DNA of 64,000 bases from Auriscalpium vulgare (taxonomy: Eukaryota; Basidiomycota; Agaricomycetes; Russulales; Auriscalpiaceae), in the NCBI GenBank assembly GCA_019915015.1, contig JAHBBC010000007.1:806001-870000 (forward strand), in the 5' to 3' direction. This document shows positions 22,560-33,129 of the stretch, in pieces; position 1 is the stretch's first letter, and every line of letters starts with the position of its first letter. The notes below the pieces were generated by a model. The model did not search any database. It was not told the origin of the DNA and worked only from the letters and a program-made list of their open reading frames with translations. The position numbers were made by a program, and so were the translations under genes.

Positions 22560-23300
22560 CACCGGCAGTTCCAAACCATGCTCGATGCTTCGGGCAACAT
22601 CAGGTCCTTTTCGACTCATCCAAAAACCAGAAGGTGTCACAGATGCAATCCTATCGCTTGACACCGCGTATCACTGCACTCTACTTCACCATGAAATGGA
22701 GTGCATCCTCGGCTCCAACGCAATCCCCAACGCAGGGCAAGGCCTCTTCACAGTGTACACGCTCACGTACCCCTGAGCTCCTCGACTCGCGCGCGGAACT
22801 CTACGAGGACCTGCTCGCGGAGGAGCGCCTGCGCGCGGACGGCACGCGCTACCAGGACGACCTCGTCGAGTACCTGCAGGCGCGTGAGCTCGGTGAGCAC
22901 TGAGAACCCGGTCGTGCCGCTCGGGCGTGAATTCACGGAGAAGTGGCGCTTGTTCGGGGTGGTATGTACGGGCTGCCTTGGAGGAGACCAACGCGTGGTG
23001 CCAGTGATGACAATGGCCCACAAGCAAGAGCGATCCCTTTGTCACTGCCTCGGCTCAGTACTAGAGGCGGCCGTGTTCTCAGTCCTCGCGCAAAATCCCC
23101 TTTCATGCTTGTTTGTATTCTATGTATTCTAAGAATATTTCATTGCTTATCCTTGCTTTTCTCTCAGGCGTATCTGTATCTGACTCACGGATTTTCAAGC
23201 TCTAGACACGTCCTATACCATTCATGCGTCATCCCACTACACATTGCGATCGCCAGACCTCCCAACACAAGTCGGTTTCGTTGCACCTCCATCAGCGTCC
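22560..23300 (+). pseudogene. Decayed partial copy of the coiled-coil gene
   Basis: At about 22972-23050 the words GCTGCCTTGGAGGAGACCAA and GTGGTGCCA...ATGGCCCACAAG repeat the last exon of the coiled-coil gene (21509-21556), including the adjoining 3' flank motif CTCAGGCG...GGATTTT-AAGCTCTAGA (21647-21677 versus 23166-23205). Upstream, 22770-22903 encodes SRAELYEDLLAEERLRADGTRYQDDLVEYLQARE, which looks like a diverged version of the TLYAALLAYEQQ helix region. The frame shifts near 22770, and no ATG-to-stop gene spans the segment. I read it as a truncated tandem duplicate. Confidence 0.5.
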
Positions 23301-23510
23301 ACGACCCGTCAACAGTACTAATATGCCGGCTGCTGTGCCCTTAAGTATCTCATCTCTCAAGTTGACATCTCATGCGACGGTGACGCAACATGCTTTGGCC
23401 TCTACCTGGTCACCCATAACGTCACTCTGCACACAAGCTGTCACCCTTTCTTCTGTTTCAGCGCCTCCTCACGCACAATCAGGGCAGGAGCTAAATAAAG
23501 TAAGAGGTAT

Positions 23511-23905
23511 CTAACAAAGGGTTACGCCTGAAAGATAGACGCATGAGCAACGTGCTAACAAATACCGTATGGTAGGATAGGTCACTTAATTTACTTACAG
23601 TTCTTCATGCTCTCGGCAATATACATATTCATATCTCCGTCGCCGTGGCAAACTGCAAAACCAAGGTCAAGCTACTGGCAAAATCAGCCTGTGCACACTC
23701 ACTCGAGCCTCTATTCGCTTCGCAACTAGCGCCTAAATGGCCTGTTTAGCCACTGGACGTGGAGACTAGGTGTGTGATGTACCAGAGCATATTTGACGTC
23801 GCCAGCTTCTGGGACAGGTATGGCGTCGGGCACTCGTACGGAACTCACTTGCGCGACGACGATTGCGAGGGCCACGATGACGGCCTTCGCCGCTGTCCCA
23901 ATCAT
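23511..23905 (-). CDS. Candidate tiny cysteine-rich secreted protein
   Basis: Unrecognised; proposed from splice signals. Five small exons (23849-23905, 23783-23808, 23703-23725, 23599-23652, 23511-23527) separated by GT-AG introns of 40, 57, 50 and 71 nt join in phase to a 58-residue product. Exon 1 reads MIGTAAKAVIVALAIVVAQ, a good signal peptide or membrane anchor. The mature part (KLATSNMLCCEANRGS, then ICHGDGDMNMYIAESMKN, then CVTLC) has five cysteines. Donors GTGAGT, GTGAGT and GTAAGT are strong and the acceptors TTTTGCAG and CTTTCAG are good. The weak point is the acceptor at 23726, for which two nearer AGs exist. A TATA-like run sits about 55 bp upstream. Without splicing, exon 1 reads into a 53-codon ORF, so the structure is uncertain. 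Confidence 0.33.
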
Positions 23906-23958
23906 CTGTGCGGAGGACGGGGGTGGGGGATGGAGCGACGAATTCCTGAGTCACTCAG

Positions 23959-23966
23959 CTATATAT
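23959..23966 (-). promoter_or_regulatory. TATA-like element upstream of the small cysteine-rich ORF
   Basis: TATATATA about 55 bp upstream of the ATG at 23905, followed downstream on the minus strand by a C-rich tract. Placement fits a core promoter; inferred. Confidence 0.35.
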
Positions 23967-24335
23967 ATCTCATCTCGGGAGGAATAGAAAGGAAGGGGCA
24001 ACGTGCCACAGCGTTGCTAAGTGTGTCAGAATTAGACTTTCGCCTGCCGAGGCTCCAAGCACCACCTCCTGACCGCCCGAAACCAATGCTTCCAAATACA
24101 CGATGGGGGTGTTGAGAGGTCCGCAGTGGGCGCGTGGTTGCTGCCGACTGTAACCAGCGCTGATGGAAGAGAGCAGTTGGCGCGCTCAATTTGACGACGA
24201 AGGCGAGAACCCTGAGTAGACGACGTCAGAGTCGGTCTGCGTTCGTCATGGCTGTTCTTACGAAATCACCCATCTGAGAGGATCACCAATATATGAGTGG
24301 AAGCTCAACGAACAATAAGCATACGCACCCAACCG
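23967..24335. other. Intergenic, no gene seen
   Basis: Upstream region of the small ORF and 3' end of the CorA-type gene. Nothing further recognised. Confidence 0.45.
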
Positions 24336-26787
24336 CTACATGACGCGCACTCTATTCCGCTTCGCCTGCACCCACCACCACCGCACGACGCAACCATATG
24401 CGAATAAGATGGCGAAGCATACGAAGACGATGATGCCGAAAAGATAGAGATGACCGGTGGAATCGTGCCTGTTGTGAGGAATATGGACGTTCTGAGAAAA
24501 GACGCCTAAAACGTGCGCTGCTCAGTTGACATCGGGCAATTTGCTGGCCATGGCACGCACCGATGAGTGTCTGCTGCGGCAAGACAGCCACAGACACAAT
24601 GGTGAGGAAGAGAACTGCCTTGTCGCTCCTCCCTCGGCCTCGAGAGGCAAGAGCTCTCAGACTCTGGAGATACGTGGGGTGCGACTGGCTCAGCATTCGC
24701 TCATAATGAGCAAGAGACTGTTGCAGCGTCAAGATATGGTCTAGACATACATCAGCATCGTCGAGGGCAAGCAGTATCAGAGGTCGCACCTTGAACATCA
24801 CCGAAGTAGATCGCTACCTCGATGTCGTCTTTCGCAACGGCCATCGACCCCAGCTCAGATGGAGTGAGAAGGCGCTTGCGAATCCGCGCTACCACCTCCG
24901 ATTTTGTGGCCAGGACGCGGGCGACGGAAGTAACAAGCCGCCTCGTACGGGCCATCCGGCGCAAATTTTGCGATGTAGCATTGGGAGGCCCACCATTCTT
25001 AGAATGCCGAGAAAAGACAGGAAGAAACTCTCGCAAGGCACGTTTGACGCGGCGGAAGGTGCGGCCGAGAGTAGGCCTGGGTACGGAGAAATGTGTCCGT
25101 ATTGTTCGAGTTGTTCGGATTGACGCAACGTCCTTAAACGTCCGTTTCTCGTCGTCCAAGGCGAGTGAGTCATGTTTCTCCTTGTTTGCAGGAGTCACAA
25201 GCGTGTTGGAGGAATCCTGTGGCGACGGAAGAGGTGCAGGAGATGAGAGGTCGTCGTCTGCAAATACGAGGTTTTCCACGGCGAGGACCTCCGCTTCAAT
25301 CTCCTCGACTAAAGGAAAGAAAGCGTCCACGACGGAGTCGAGAAGGCCGTGCGCTATCCAGGCTACGAATTGGTCAGGAAGCGACTGCCCATACGAACCT
25401 CCGGGGCGTACCAGACGACATCAAGTACGTTTTCTCCTGCGCCTTGACCCTAAGGCGCACCCGGTTGATGTGTTCTATGTCAAGATCAGGGAACAGCAGT
25501 GGCGAAAAATGAAAGCCCTTCTTGCCTGCTACGTCCTCGAAGTGAAACTATCAATGCACTGTCAGTGCCGACCTACGAAATATGACGTCAACATCACTTA
25601 CAGTGCATATACCCTCCCGAAATACGACAAGATACATATAAACTTCGTCAACAAGGCCGCCATCGCTGGGCTCTCGGCTTTTCTCATTAGGAATGCCGAC
25701 ACGCTTGTGCTTGTGTGGAGCCTTGATTGAGCGGAAGACAACGAAGTAATAACCGAGCTTTGGGAAAAGCTCAAGCTTTTCGCGTGGCTCTTGCTGGAGG
25801 ATATCCTCCAGCGTCAATGGATGCAGATGCAGCAACTAGAATACTTTAATGTGAATATGTAGAGAGAGCAACACTGCGGTTGCGCACCTTGCCGAGACCG
25901 CGCATGTCGTCCCAAGTCGGACTGGTAACATCCAGCCACCAGCCTTGCTGGGCTTTGGGACCGTCACCTCCTCCAGAAAGCCCAGGCGATGGCGACGCAA
26001 GAGGTGACGGGATGACAGAGGGTGCAGGTGCCTTTTCCTTTCCTTTCTTCCCTTTCCGAGTCGCAGGTTGATTGGAGGACGGCGATGAATTAGGTATGTT
26101 ATCGTGGACAGGCATCATGTAGTCCTGCATGGGGAGCAGGATAGGGGGTATATCTGGTGTGCCGGGGTGTGATTTAATGCCACGAGGTCGATGGGGATGT
26201 CGAGTCCTATTAGATGTCCGTAGGATAGATTCCATGTGCGAGGATATTAGTGCGAGAGAATCGCCTTCAATTAAGCCTTGGTCATTGGTTTCGATGGGGC
26301 GAGCTTGGGAGGAGAGCTCGGCGGCTAATGGAGGGGGTATGTAGAGAGTGAAGCCGCGTGTAAGATGGGGGCGTTCTTCACGGGCCTTGATGCGTGCGGC
26401 AACCTCGCGCTCGGACTGTGCTCTTTGAGTGTCGGCGAGGCTGGGGCGACGCTTCTTGCGACGCACAGACTTGGTCGTGGTGCGAAAGGAGGAGCGCGAA
26501 GAGGAAGAGGAGGAAGCAGAGCTCAAGGAAGGGGAGGAGCCATTTGCTCTCGCCCAGCGAGCAATGGCGCGCTCGACGACAGTTGCGAGCGCACCAAGGC
26601 GGTTTCCCGAAGACGAGCTGGACGACGAACTCGAGGAGGCAGAGGAGGTTGCAGAGTCTCGCCTAGCGATGCGGGGGGTGGGAGGCTCACCGCGATAAAT
26701 ATCGTTGTCGAGCTCATGGGAGTGGGTGTCGATTGTTGCTCGTTGGTGGGGAATGTCCTGCTGGGCGAAGGAAACGGAGTGCTCCAT
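24336..26787 (-). CDS. CorA/Mnr2-type divalent metal transporter
   Basis: Two-TM CorA-family channel for Mg2+ or related metals. A long disordered N-terminus (about 300 residues, starting MEHSVSFAQQDIPH, with poly-Ser and Lys/Arg tracts) precedes the conserved core. The core reads GWWLDVTSPTWDDMRGLGKV, LHLHPLTLEDILQQEPREKLELFPKLGYYFVVFR, VVFREGICTVF, LDIEHINRVRLR, LLDSVVDAFFPLVEEIEAEV and YFGDVQDHILTLQQSLAHYERMLSQSHPTYLQ. TM1 (KAVLFLTIVSVAVLPQQTLI) is followed by GVFSQNVHIPHN, then TM2 (LFGIIVFVCFAILFAYGCVV) and RWWWVQAKRNRVRVM. The position of the family GMN triplet is occupied by SQN. Start at 26787 is the first ATG; the frame beyond it has no ATG. It has a 180-bp divergent promoter with RRP36 containing a hairpin. 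Confidence 0.88.
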
Positions 26788-26811
26788 GTTGTCGCCGTCC
26801 GTAGGGCGAGA

Positions 26812-26835
26812 GTATTGCGCCTGAGTGCGCAATAC
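26812..26835. promoter_or_regulatory. Perfect 9-bp inverted repeat in the CorA/RRP36 divergent promoter
   Basis: GTATTGCGC (26812-26820) and GCGCAATAC (26827-26835) are perfect inverted repeats with a 6-nt spacer. The element begins 25 bp upstream of the CorA-type ATG, so in the mRNA it could form a leader hairpin, or as DNA bind a dimeric factor. Confidence 0.4.
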
Positions 26836-26967
26836 AGGAGGAGGGTGCCTACCGCGCCATGAAAGGTGTCGAGCAGGGAAAGCAGCAAAAAACGCCGCGA
26901 CCGCCAGCTTTCACATGACGTCTGCTGCGACCCAAAGACACGGCGCCCTCTTCCTTCCACCCACTCC

Positions 26968-28260
26968 ATGCCGAGCACAACCGCAGCACACGATCTGGAC
27001 AGAGGCGAGGGCTCCAGTAGCGATAGCCAAGGCGACGACGACGGGCCCAGCGGTGTTGCTCAGTGGGTCGACGAGGACGATCTTGACGAGGACGAGGAAG
27101 AGGAAGAGGAGCATGTAGACGACTTGGTGAGCCTTATGCGCATTTCTCTGCTTTTCTCGTGCCAACCGTATGCTAGGAACGTCTGCAAACAGGTGAAGTG
27201 GTCCTCCCACGACACCCGTAAACATGCTGACCCATTTCATTCGCGCAGGTCTCTCATCTCTTCCGTTTGGTGCCCTTCGAAAAGCGCAGCGACAATTGAC
27301 CCGCGCGGGCGCCGACGACAACGATTCTCATGATGGGGACTCAGACGCCGCGAGTCACGATGCTGACCACGACCGGGGATTGAGCAACGCAAAGGGCAAA
27401 GAAGTGGAGGCGCGTCCATCAAGGAAGCAGATCGCTCATCGACTAAACAAACATGCGTAAGGTTATGATATATATGTGCAATTGTCCCATCCCAACCGAG
27501 GTTTGTGCAGGCCAACGGAGATGAGCTCCAAGCGACCTGTATCTCGGCACCGCACAGTCGTCGAGGTAGAGAAGCGAGTGCGTTTGTTCTTAAATTTTCC
27601 TTCAACTCGGACTCACGACAAGCGCAGGAAGTTCGCGACCCCCGTTTCCTAGCTCTAGCTGGCGAATTCGACGCTCAGCGTTTTCGAAAGCAATACGGTT
27701 TCATAGCAGACCTGCACCAAGTTGAACTGAAGACCCTCAGGGAAAACCTCAAGCGCGCGAAGAAGCTACTCGCGTCCTCCCCTCGAGAGGCTCGTGAAGA
27801 ACGCCAGCGTGAAGTAACTCGACTGGAGTTAACCGTGAAGCGGGCAGAGAGCTCCGTAAATCGAGACAAGAGGGAAAAAGTCGAGCAAGATGCACTCAGC
27901 AGAGCATCGAAGGAGGAGCGCGAGAAGAGGCAGACGGGCAAAGGGCAGTTCTGGCTCAAAGACTGTGAGTGTTACCACTCCTCGCTCGACACGACTGTCT
28001 TACCATGTGTTACAGCGGAGAAAAAGAAGCTGCTGTTGAAAGCAAGGTACGAGGCGGTTGCCGCAGAGGGAGGCAAAGGCGCGGTCAAGAAAGCCATCGA
28101 GAAGAAGCAGAAGAAATTGAGCCAGAAAGAGACCAAGTCAAGACCGTTCCCTCGAGCGCCGAGAGATGCTTCGTCCAGTAGGTCGCAAGAGCAGTCGAGT
28201 AAGCGACCTCGGACAAGAGACGACGGCTATGCACAGCGAAAACGACAGAAGGTTGCGTGA
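26968..28260 (+). CDS. RRP36: rRNA biogenesis protein RRP36
   Basis: Nucleolar protein of the 90S/SSU processome needed for early cleavage of pre-18S rRNA. After an acidic N-terminus (QWVDEDDLDEDEEEEEEHVDD) the exons give LSSLPFGALRKAQRQL, an acidic Asp-rich spacer, RPVSRHRTVVEVEKR and the diagnostic block RDPRFLALAGEFDAQRFRKQYGF. Then follow LKTLRENLKRAKKLL, RLELTVKRAESSVNRDKRE, KKLLLKARYEAVAAEGGKGAVKKAIEKKQKKLSQKETKSRPF and a basic tail ending QRKRQKVA. All are RRP36 family signatures. Start MPSTTAAHD at 26968 is preferred; an upstream ATG at 26866 is in frame. A 25-nt exon at 27193-27217, flanked by a 31-nt intron, is needed to keep phase into LSSLPFGAL. Confidence 0.92.
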
Positions 28261-28364
28261 ATGGTCATCATGGTATTATGCTCTTGGTATACACCTGTAG
28301 TTACAATGCACAAGATTGTGTTCCAGTCATTGGATGTCACTTCATCGTGGATGTTGCTCACAGC

Positions 28365-31300
28365 CTATTTGTGCTCGAGCAAAACGTACTTGCCACCCTC
28401 CAAACGTACATCCAGTGCCACGCCCTGCGAAATGCCTCCTGCTCTCCAGAATGGGCTGATCCCGAACCACGCACCCAACTTCGCGAGAATTTTGCGATGG
28501 TGCGCGGATGACAGGGGGTCTCGAAGCAATCCTTCCCATCGAAACGTCGGCCGGGCGCGGATAGACGAATCGTCGTGGTCCGTCCCACCACCCGTCCCGA
28601 GGCTGGAGGGTTGCGCCTGGGTCTCCAGATCAATCTCCTCCATATCGATCTCCGACCGATTGTATCCCAGATGAAAGATATTAGCCTGTAAGCCATTCGT
28701 TACATGATGCGCGCCGTATCCACAATCAGGACGAACCTGTGACTTCCGGTGAAACACTATGTCGTACATCCTGATATAAATCTTGTTCAAGAAACCGTGA
28801 TGCAGGAAATCACCCCACTTCGGAACAGGGTGGAATAAGCCTCTCTGGACAAGAAAGGACTCCAACGCCGCGCGGGGCAATGGTGTATATGCGATGGATG
28901 TCGGGTAATGTGGATCAAAGTCGGCAGCGTGAAGTCGGAGCGCATGAATGGTATCATAATTTCTCCTCCAGAAGTCATCCTGGGAGCAAGTGAGCTTTTT
29001 TCCCTCGATAGTGTGATGGAAATCTCACCCAAAATATGTACCACCACGTTGCGACCTCGGAGCCAGAAACGGCTTGCAACCGGTCGTACGTGACCTGAAA
29101 AACAGCCTCACTGCCGACCATGAGCTGTCTGACGCGGAGGTCGCGTTCAAATTCGATCGAGCTTTGAGCCAATCCAACTGGATCCCGAGGTTGGTCGTAA
29201 ACGTGTGTCAAGAACCGGTATGTCAAGACGTCGGTTTTCCTGTGGCACTCCTGTTGTAAGTGGCGGCGGTAGTCTGCCAAGACACGACCGAGGTGTGGTA
29301 GCGACCTCTGGATGAGCGCGTGGTTCATAGCCAGGAATTGAGCGAGCGGCGCAGTGAGATCGTAGTCATCGTTGAGGCCTATGACACTGCCATCCACGCG
29401 AAGGTTTTTCGTGTAGACGACTTCAACGTCGAAGCCGCTTCCTAGCTGCAAACCGTCCCAGATCAGATAACCCTTGCGTTTCAAGTTGAATGTGGCGCTT
29501 TCGTAGTAATCTGGAGCCTGTGCCTTGTAACGTGGGCCCCGGCAGCACCAGGAAGAGCGCGAGCCGACATTCTGAACCATGGCAATGGGTAACAGGAAAA
29601 CCTTCCAGTCATAAAATGTAACGCACCATGACGTGCTTGTGCGGCCAGAACACCTTCTTACCATCCAAAGCCCGCAACGCCATGCGAATTTCTCGCCGCC
29701 GCCCAATGTTGTCGCTCGAGTTCTGCGCAACGTAATGCTGCAGGTCGGTGACCTCTTGAAGGACCGCCAATGGGCCGTCGTCGTAACGAATGACCTGTTT
29801 GCACTCATCAGGGTAGGAACTACAACAGTACATGGAACACTGACAAGCGTCGGGGGGAAAGGCAGATACCATGCGTTGCCAAAATATCTCGTGCACCCAG
29901 GTATGTGTGGCTTCGACTCGTCTCTCCAGTAGCAATCTGGACCGACGTAGTGATTCTGAATATCTTCTAAGAGGCATCGGAACCACGCGAAATCCGGCCC
30001 CGCAATTAAAGACACGGATTTGCTGAAAGTCAGCGATCCGACTTCGCGTAAGATCTGGAACGTCATTAGTTCTTTCAATATATGGCATTACGATTGCTCT
30101 CTTGCCTTCAGATTTTCGACATGTCTTTCTCCTGGGGATCCAGCAAAGTCCAACAGGTATGGAGGGTATTCGCTGTTAGCAGCTTGAACAAAATGCATTT
30201 GCTGCTCCGTCGGTATACGGCATTCGGGGCTCGTTAATAGGAGCGTCGTGATCGCCTCTTGCCAAATCCTCCGCTTAGTATGGAAGGAGTGTGCCGAAAT
30301 ATCCAAGCTACACTACGTGAGCAATGGCTTTCAAAATGATGTTGCGCATGACTCACCGTGGAGAGAAAATATCGACGCCTGCGCGATCATCAGTTTTCCA
30401 GACCAAGAACCCTGGATCGTACTACGTACTGAAATCAATCCGGCGAGCGAGGCCTGCCAAAAACATAAGGTGACTGACTGTTGTGGAGTATCTGTGCAGT
30501 GGACTCACGTTTGACAAGTCGTTGCATGATACTCAGGTGGATAATCGTGAAGTCTTTCGGTCGATGTTAGAGTAAGCTGGACTTCACAAAGATATGTTCT
30601 TACAGAACGTCAGGCCATAAGTCAGGATATATATTCTGTTCTATGCGTCAGTCGCCTTTCAATAACATGAAATGATCATGACTGACACATAAAGGACAGG
30701 GCCGTTGATGATACTTTGGCCAGGGATATCGAGGGCAATGCCAAGAGACACGGCAGAGGTCAAGATGTAGTTGATCCTGGACACCCATTCGCTGGCGTTG
30801 TTGACAGGATCAAGAAATGGGGCAAAGATGCACTGCAAGGCGAAGAAGATGACGGTGACTATGAGGAGGATGACCTGCCGGACGACTGCGACGTTTTGTT
30901 GCGAGAACGATCGAAAGAGGCAGTTGCTCGGATTGATGACAGCAACGGTCAACAGCGCACTCAGTTTGGCGAAGAGGTAGACAGACTCGTAGGTCGCCCA
31001 TCCGCGTCGAAAGCCTGAAATTGAGGTCAGCGGTCGACATGCTGAGGAGGGACGAGATATCGTACCTCCATAGAGGAAGGTCAAAGGATTCCGATCTCGC
31101 GACAATAGCCGTTGATACTCTCTATCGAGGTCGCTGCTACTTCGAACGTTGCCAACCTCCGTGTAATTGTCAACCTTTGGGATGGATTGATGTATGACAG
31201 ATCGCAGCGCCAGAGGATAAGATATGGTGAGCTGACCGGAGTGTCGTCAGCAAGTATGACAAGAAGGAACATCGGCGCCTTACCCCGGCGAAGGTCAACA

Positions 31301-32760
31301 GCGCGCATATAACCACGACCGGAGCAAAGTTGATCTCGTTCCGCTTCATGGTTGTAGTAAAGCAGAAATCCAAAGGGTCGCGGTACTCGTCGGGGGGTCC
31401 AAGGGGAGGCACAACCGGCGGAAATGATGTTGCGTTGACATAAGGATTTGGGACAGCCCAAAGGTCCTCTGACCATGTGATAACGTGGACAGCCATGGTG
31501 CTCAGAGGTAGGTATACGATCGTCAAAAGAAAGCTGACGATTACGATGCGCCACCCGCTTCCCTGTTTCTCAGGTTCTTGGAAGGCTTCAAAACGGCTGT
31601 AGCGAGTGCATGGTGCCGTCGATCGGTGAAATATAAACAGGAGCACACCAGCAATCGCCATAAATACGAGCAGAAATGCGATCGATTCCATAAGCGTCGT
31701 GGCGAAGTTCAGTGCAAGGATGTTCGGTCTATGTGAAGGCATATTTGCATGGGTTGCTGAGATAATCCACGAAGTAGAAGTACTGACATTGTTCCCAAGA
31801 ACACTTGTCGCCAATCGTCTCTCACATTGTATCCTTTCTGCGGCACTGTAACGGGGCAAGTCATATGGATATAGTATGATGAAGAGACATGCCGGACACA
31901 CACCAATCGTGGTCAGGACGAGAGCGAACATTTGGATGGTATTAAATAGGCCTTGGAGACTGTAGAACGTAGCAAGTGCACTTGAGCCCTGCGACAGAGT
32001 TAAAGGGGAGACTGGAAGAAATATTGACTCGTGGACGCACTGTGATACCGAGCGCGATGTTCACAAGTGAGCTGAATATTGAATTCCGATTTCTCCATGC
32101 GGGTGTCTTCTGAGAATTTGCTTCCAAGGATTCCACCGTCATTCCGGACGCGGCCAAGCGGTCCATAGGTGTGAACATCGCTGGTGGTCCCCTCGAAGTT
32201 GACGAAGCAAAAGAAGGGACGGTGGGCGTGGAGACGTAACTGTCAAGTCGGGGTAACGACAGTGGAGCCGCCTTCCGTCCAAATACAACATAGCCTGGTA
32301 CGGGACTGTGATTAGGGCCTGGTTGCCCATGCGCAGAAGACATAGATGGTGCTTGGGGCGGGTAAGAATATTGATCTCTCGAGGACAAGAGGTACTCTTC
32401 TTCGCTGTCCTTCGCCGAAAGGACTTCTTCAGCGGACGTGGAGCTCTTCTTCGCTCGTCTTGCATTCCCCGAGCCTTCCCGGAAGTGTAGAACGCTTCCG
32501 GCAATAAGTTCGTCTGTTACATCTCCAGACGGTATGTCCAGCGTGTCGACGGCTGTCGAATGGCCTAGCGAAGAGGACCCATAGCTGGGAGGAGGCGGAG
32601 AGAAGGGAGGAGGTATGTCTGAGGAGTCCTTGTCGCTTGGTCGTCGTAGAAATCGTGCAGGAGATGGTGGAGGTCCCATGTCTTGAGAACGTGCGCGAGT
32701 GTTGGAGGCCGGGCGACCTTCATAATGGTTTACGAGGCTCTTGACATTACTGCCGGTCAT
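28365..32760 (-). CDS. Very large polytopic membrane protein, unknown function
   Basis: About 1,100 residues over many exons; I know of no named domain. The N-terminus (MTGSNVKSLVNHYEGRPAS) is a Pro/Ser-rich cytosolic region of about 250 residues. Membrane segments follow: RNSIFSSLVNIALG, MFALVLTTIG, LNFATTLMESIAFLLVFMAIAGVLLFIFH, WRIVIVSFLLTIVYLPLSTMAVHVI, FAPVVVICALLTFAG, SVYLFAKLSALLTVAVI and QVILLIVTVIFFALQCIFAPFLD. The C-terminal half is soluble, with FNCGAGFRVVPMPL, KVFWPHKHVMVR, GYLIWDGLQLGSGFDVEVVYTKNLRVDGSVIGLNDDYDLTAPLAQF, CLRR-like HRKTDVLTYRFLTHVYDQPRDP and a last exon ending KYVLLEHK. I infer a basidiomycete plasma-membrane family with a TRP-like layout. The gene could conceivably be two neighbouring genes, but no internal stop or promoter separates the halves clearly. 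Confidence 0.65.
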
Positions 32761-33129
32761 AACGATGCATAGATGCAATGAATGAGGGTTATGAAGGGGA
32801 TGGATCGCGGCGGTAGGAGCTTGAACTGTGCTGATATTGTGCCCGCTTCGCGTGAGTCGGTGACGTCGCTCGCAGTGCGCGCCTGCCCGATACGGTAGCC
32901 CACGGCGTCGTACTTACTTCACGCATGTGCGTCAAATACGAATATGATTTACAGAAATGTGGTAACGTGTCAGAGCATGAAAGGTACAACTGTGCAGATG
33001 CGAGGTACTCGCTAAAACGATTACACGTCCAGTAACATAATTAGAGGCAGGGAAGTAGAGAACGGCATGGTCAGACTCTGAAGGTTCCGGAATTTGTCAA
33101 CTCTGCCTCGGGAGACTAGCAGCATGTCA
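32761..33129. other. Intergenic, no gene seen
   Basis: Promoter of the large membrane protein and 3' flank of the DUF2235 gene. Nothing else recognised. Confidence 0.45.
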
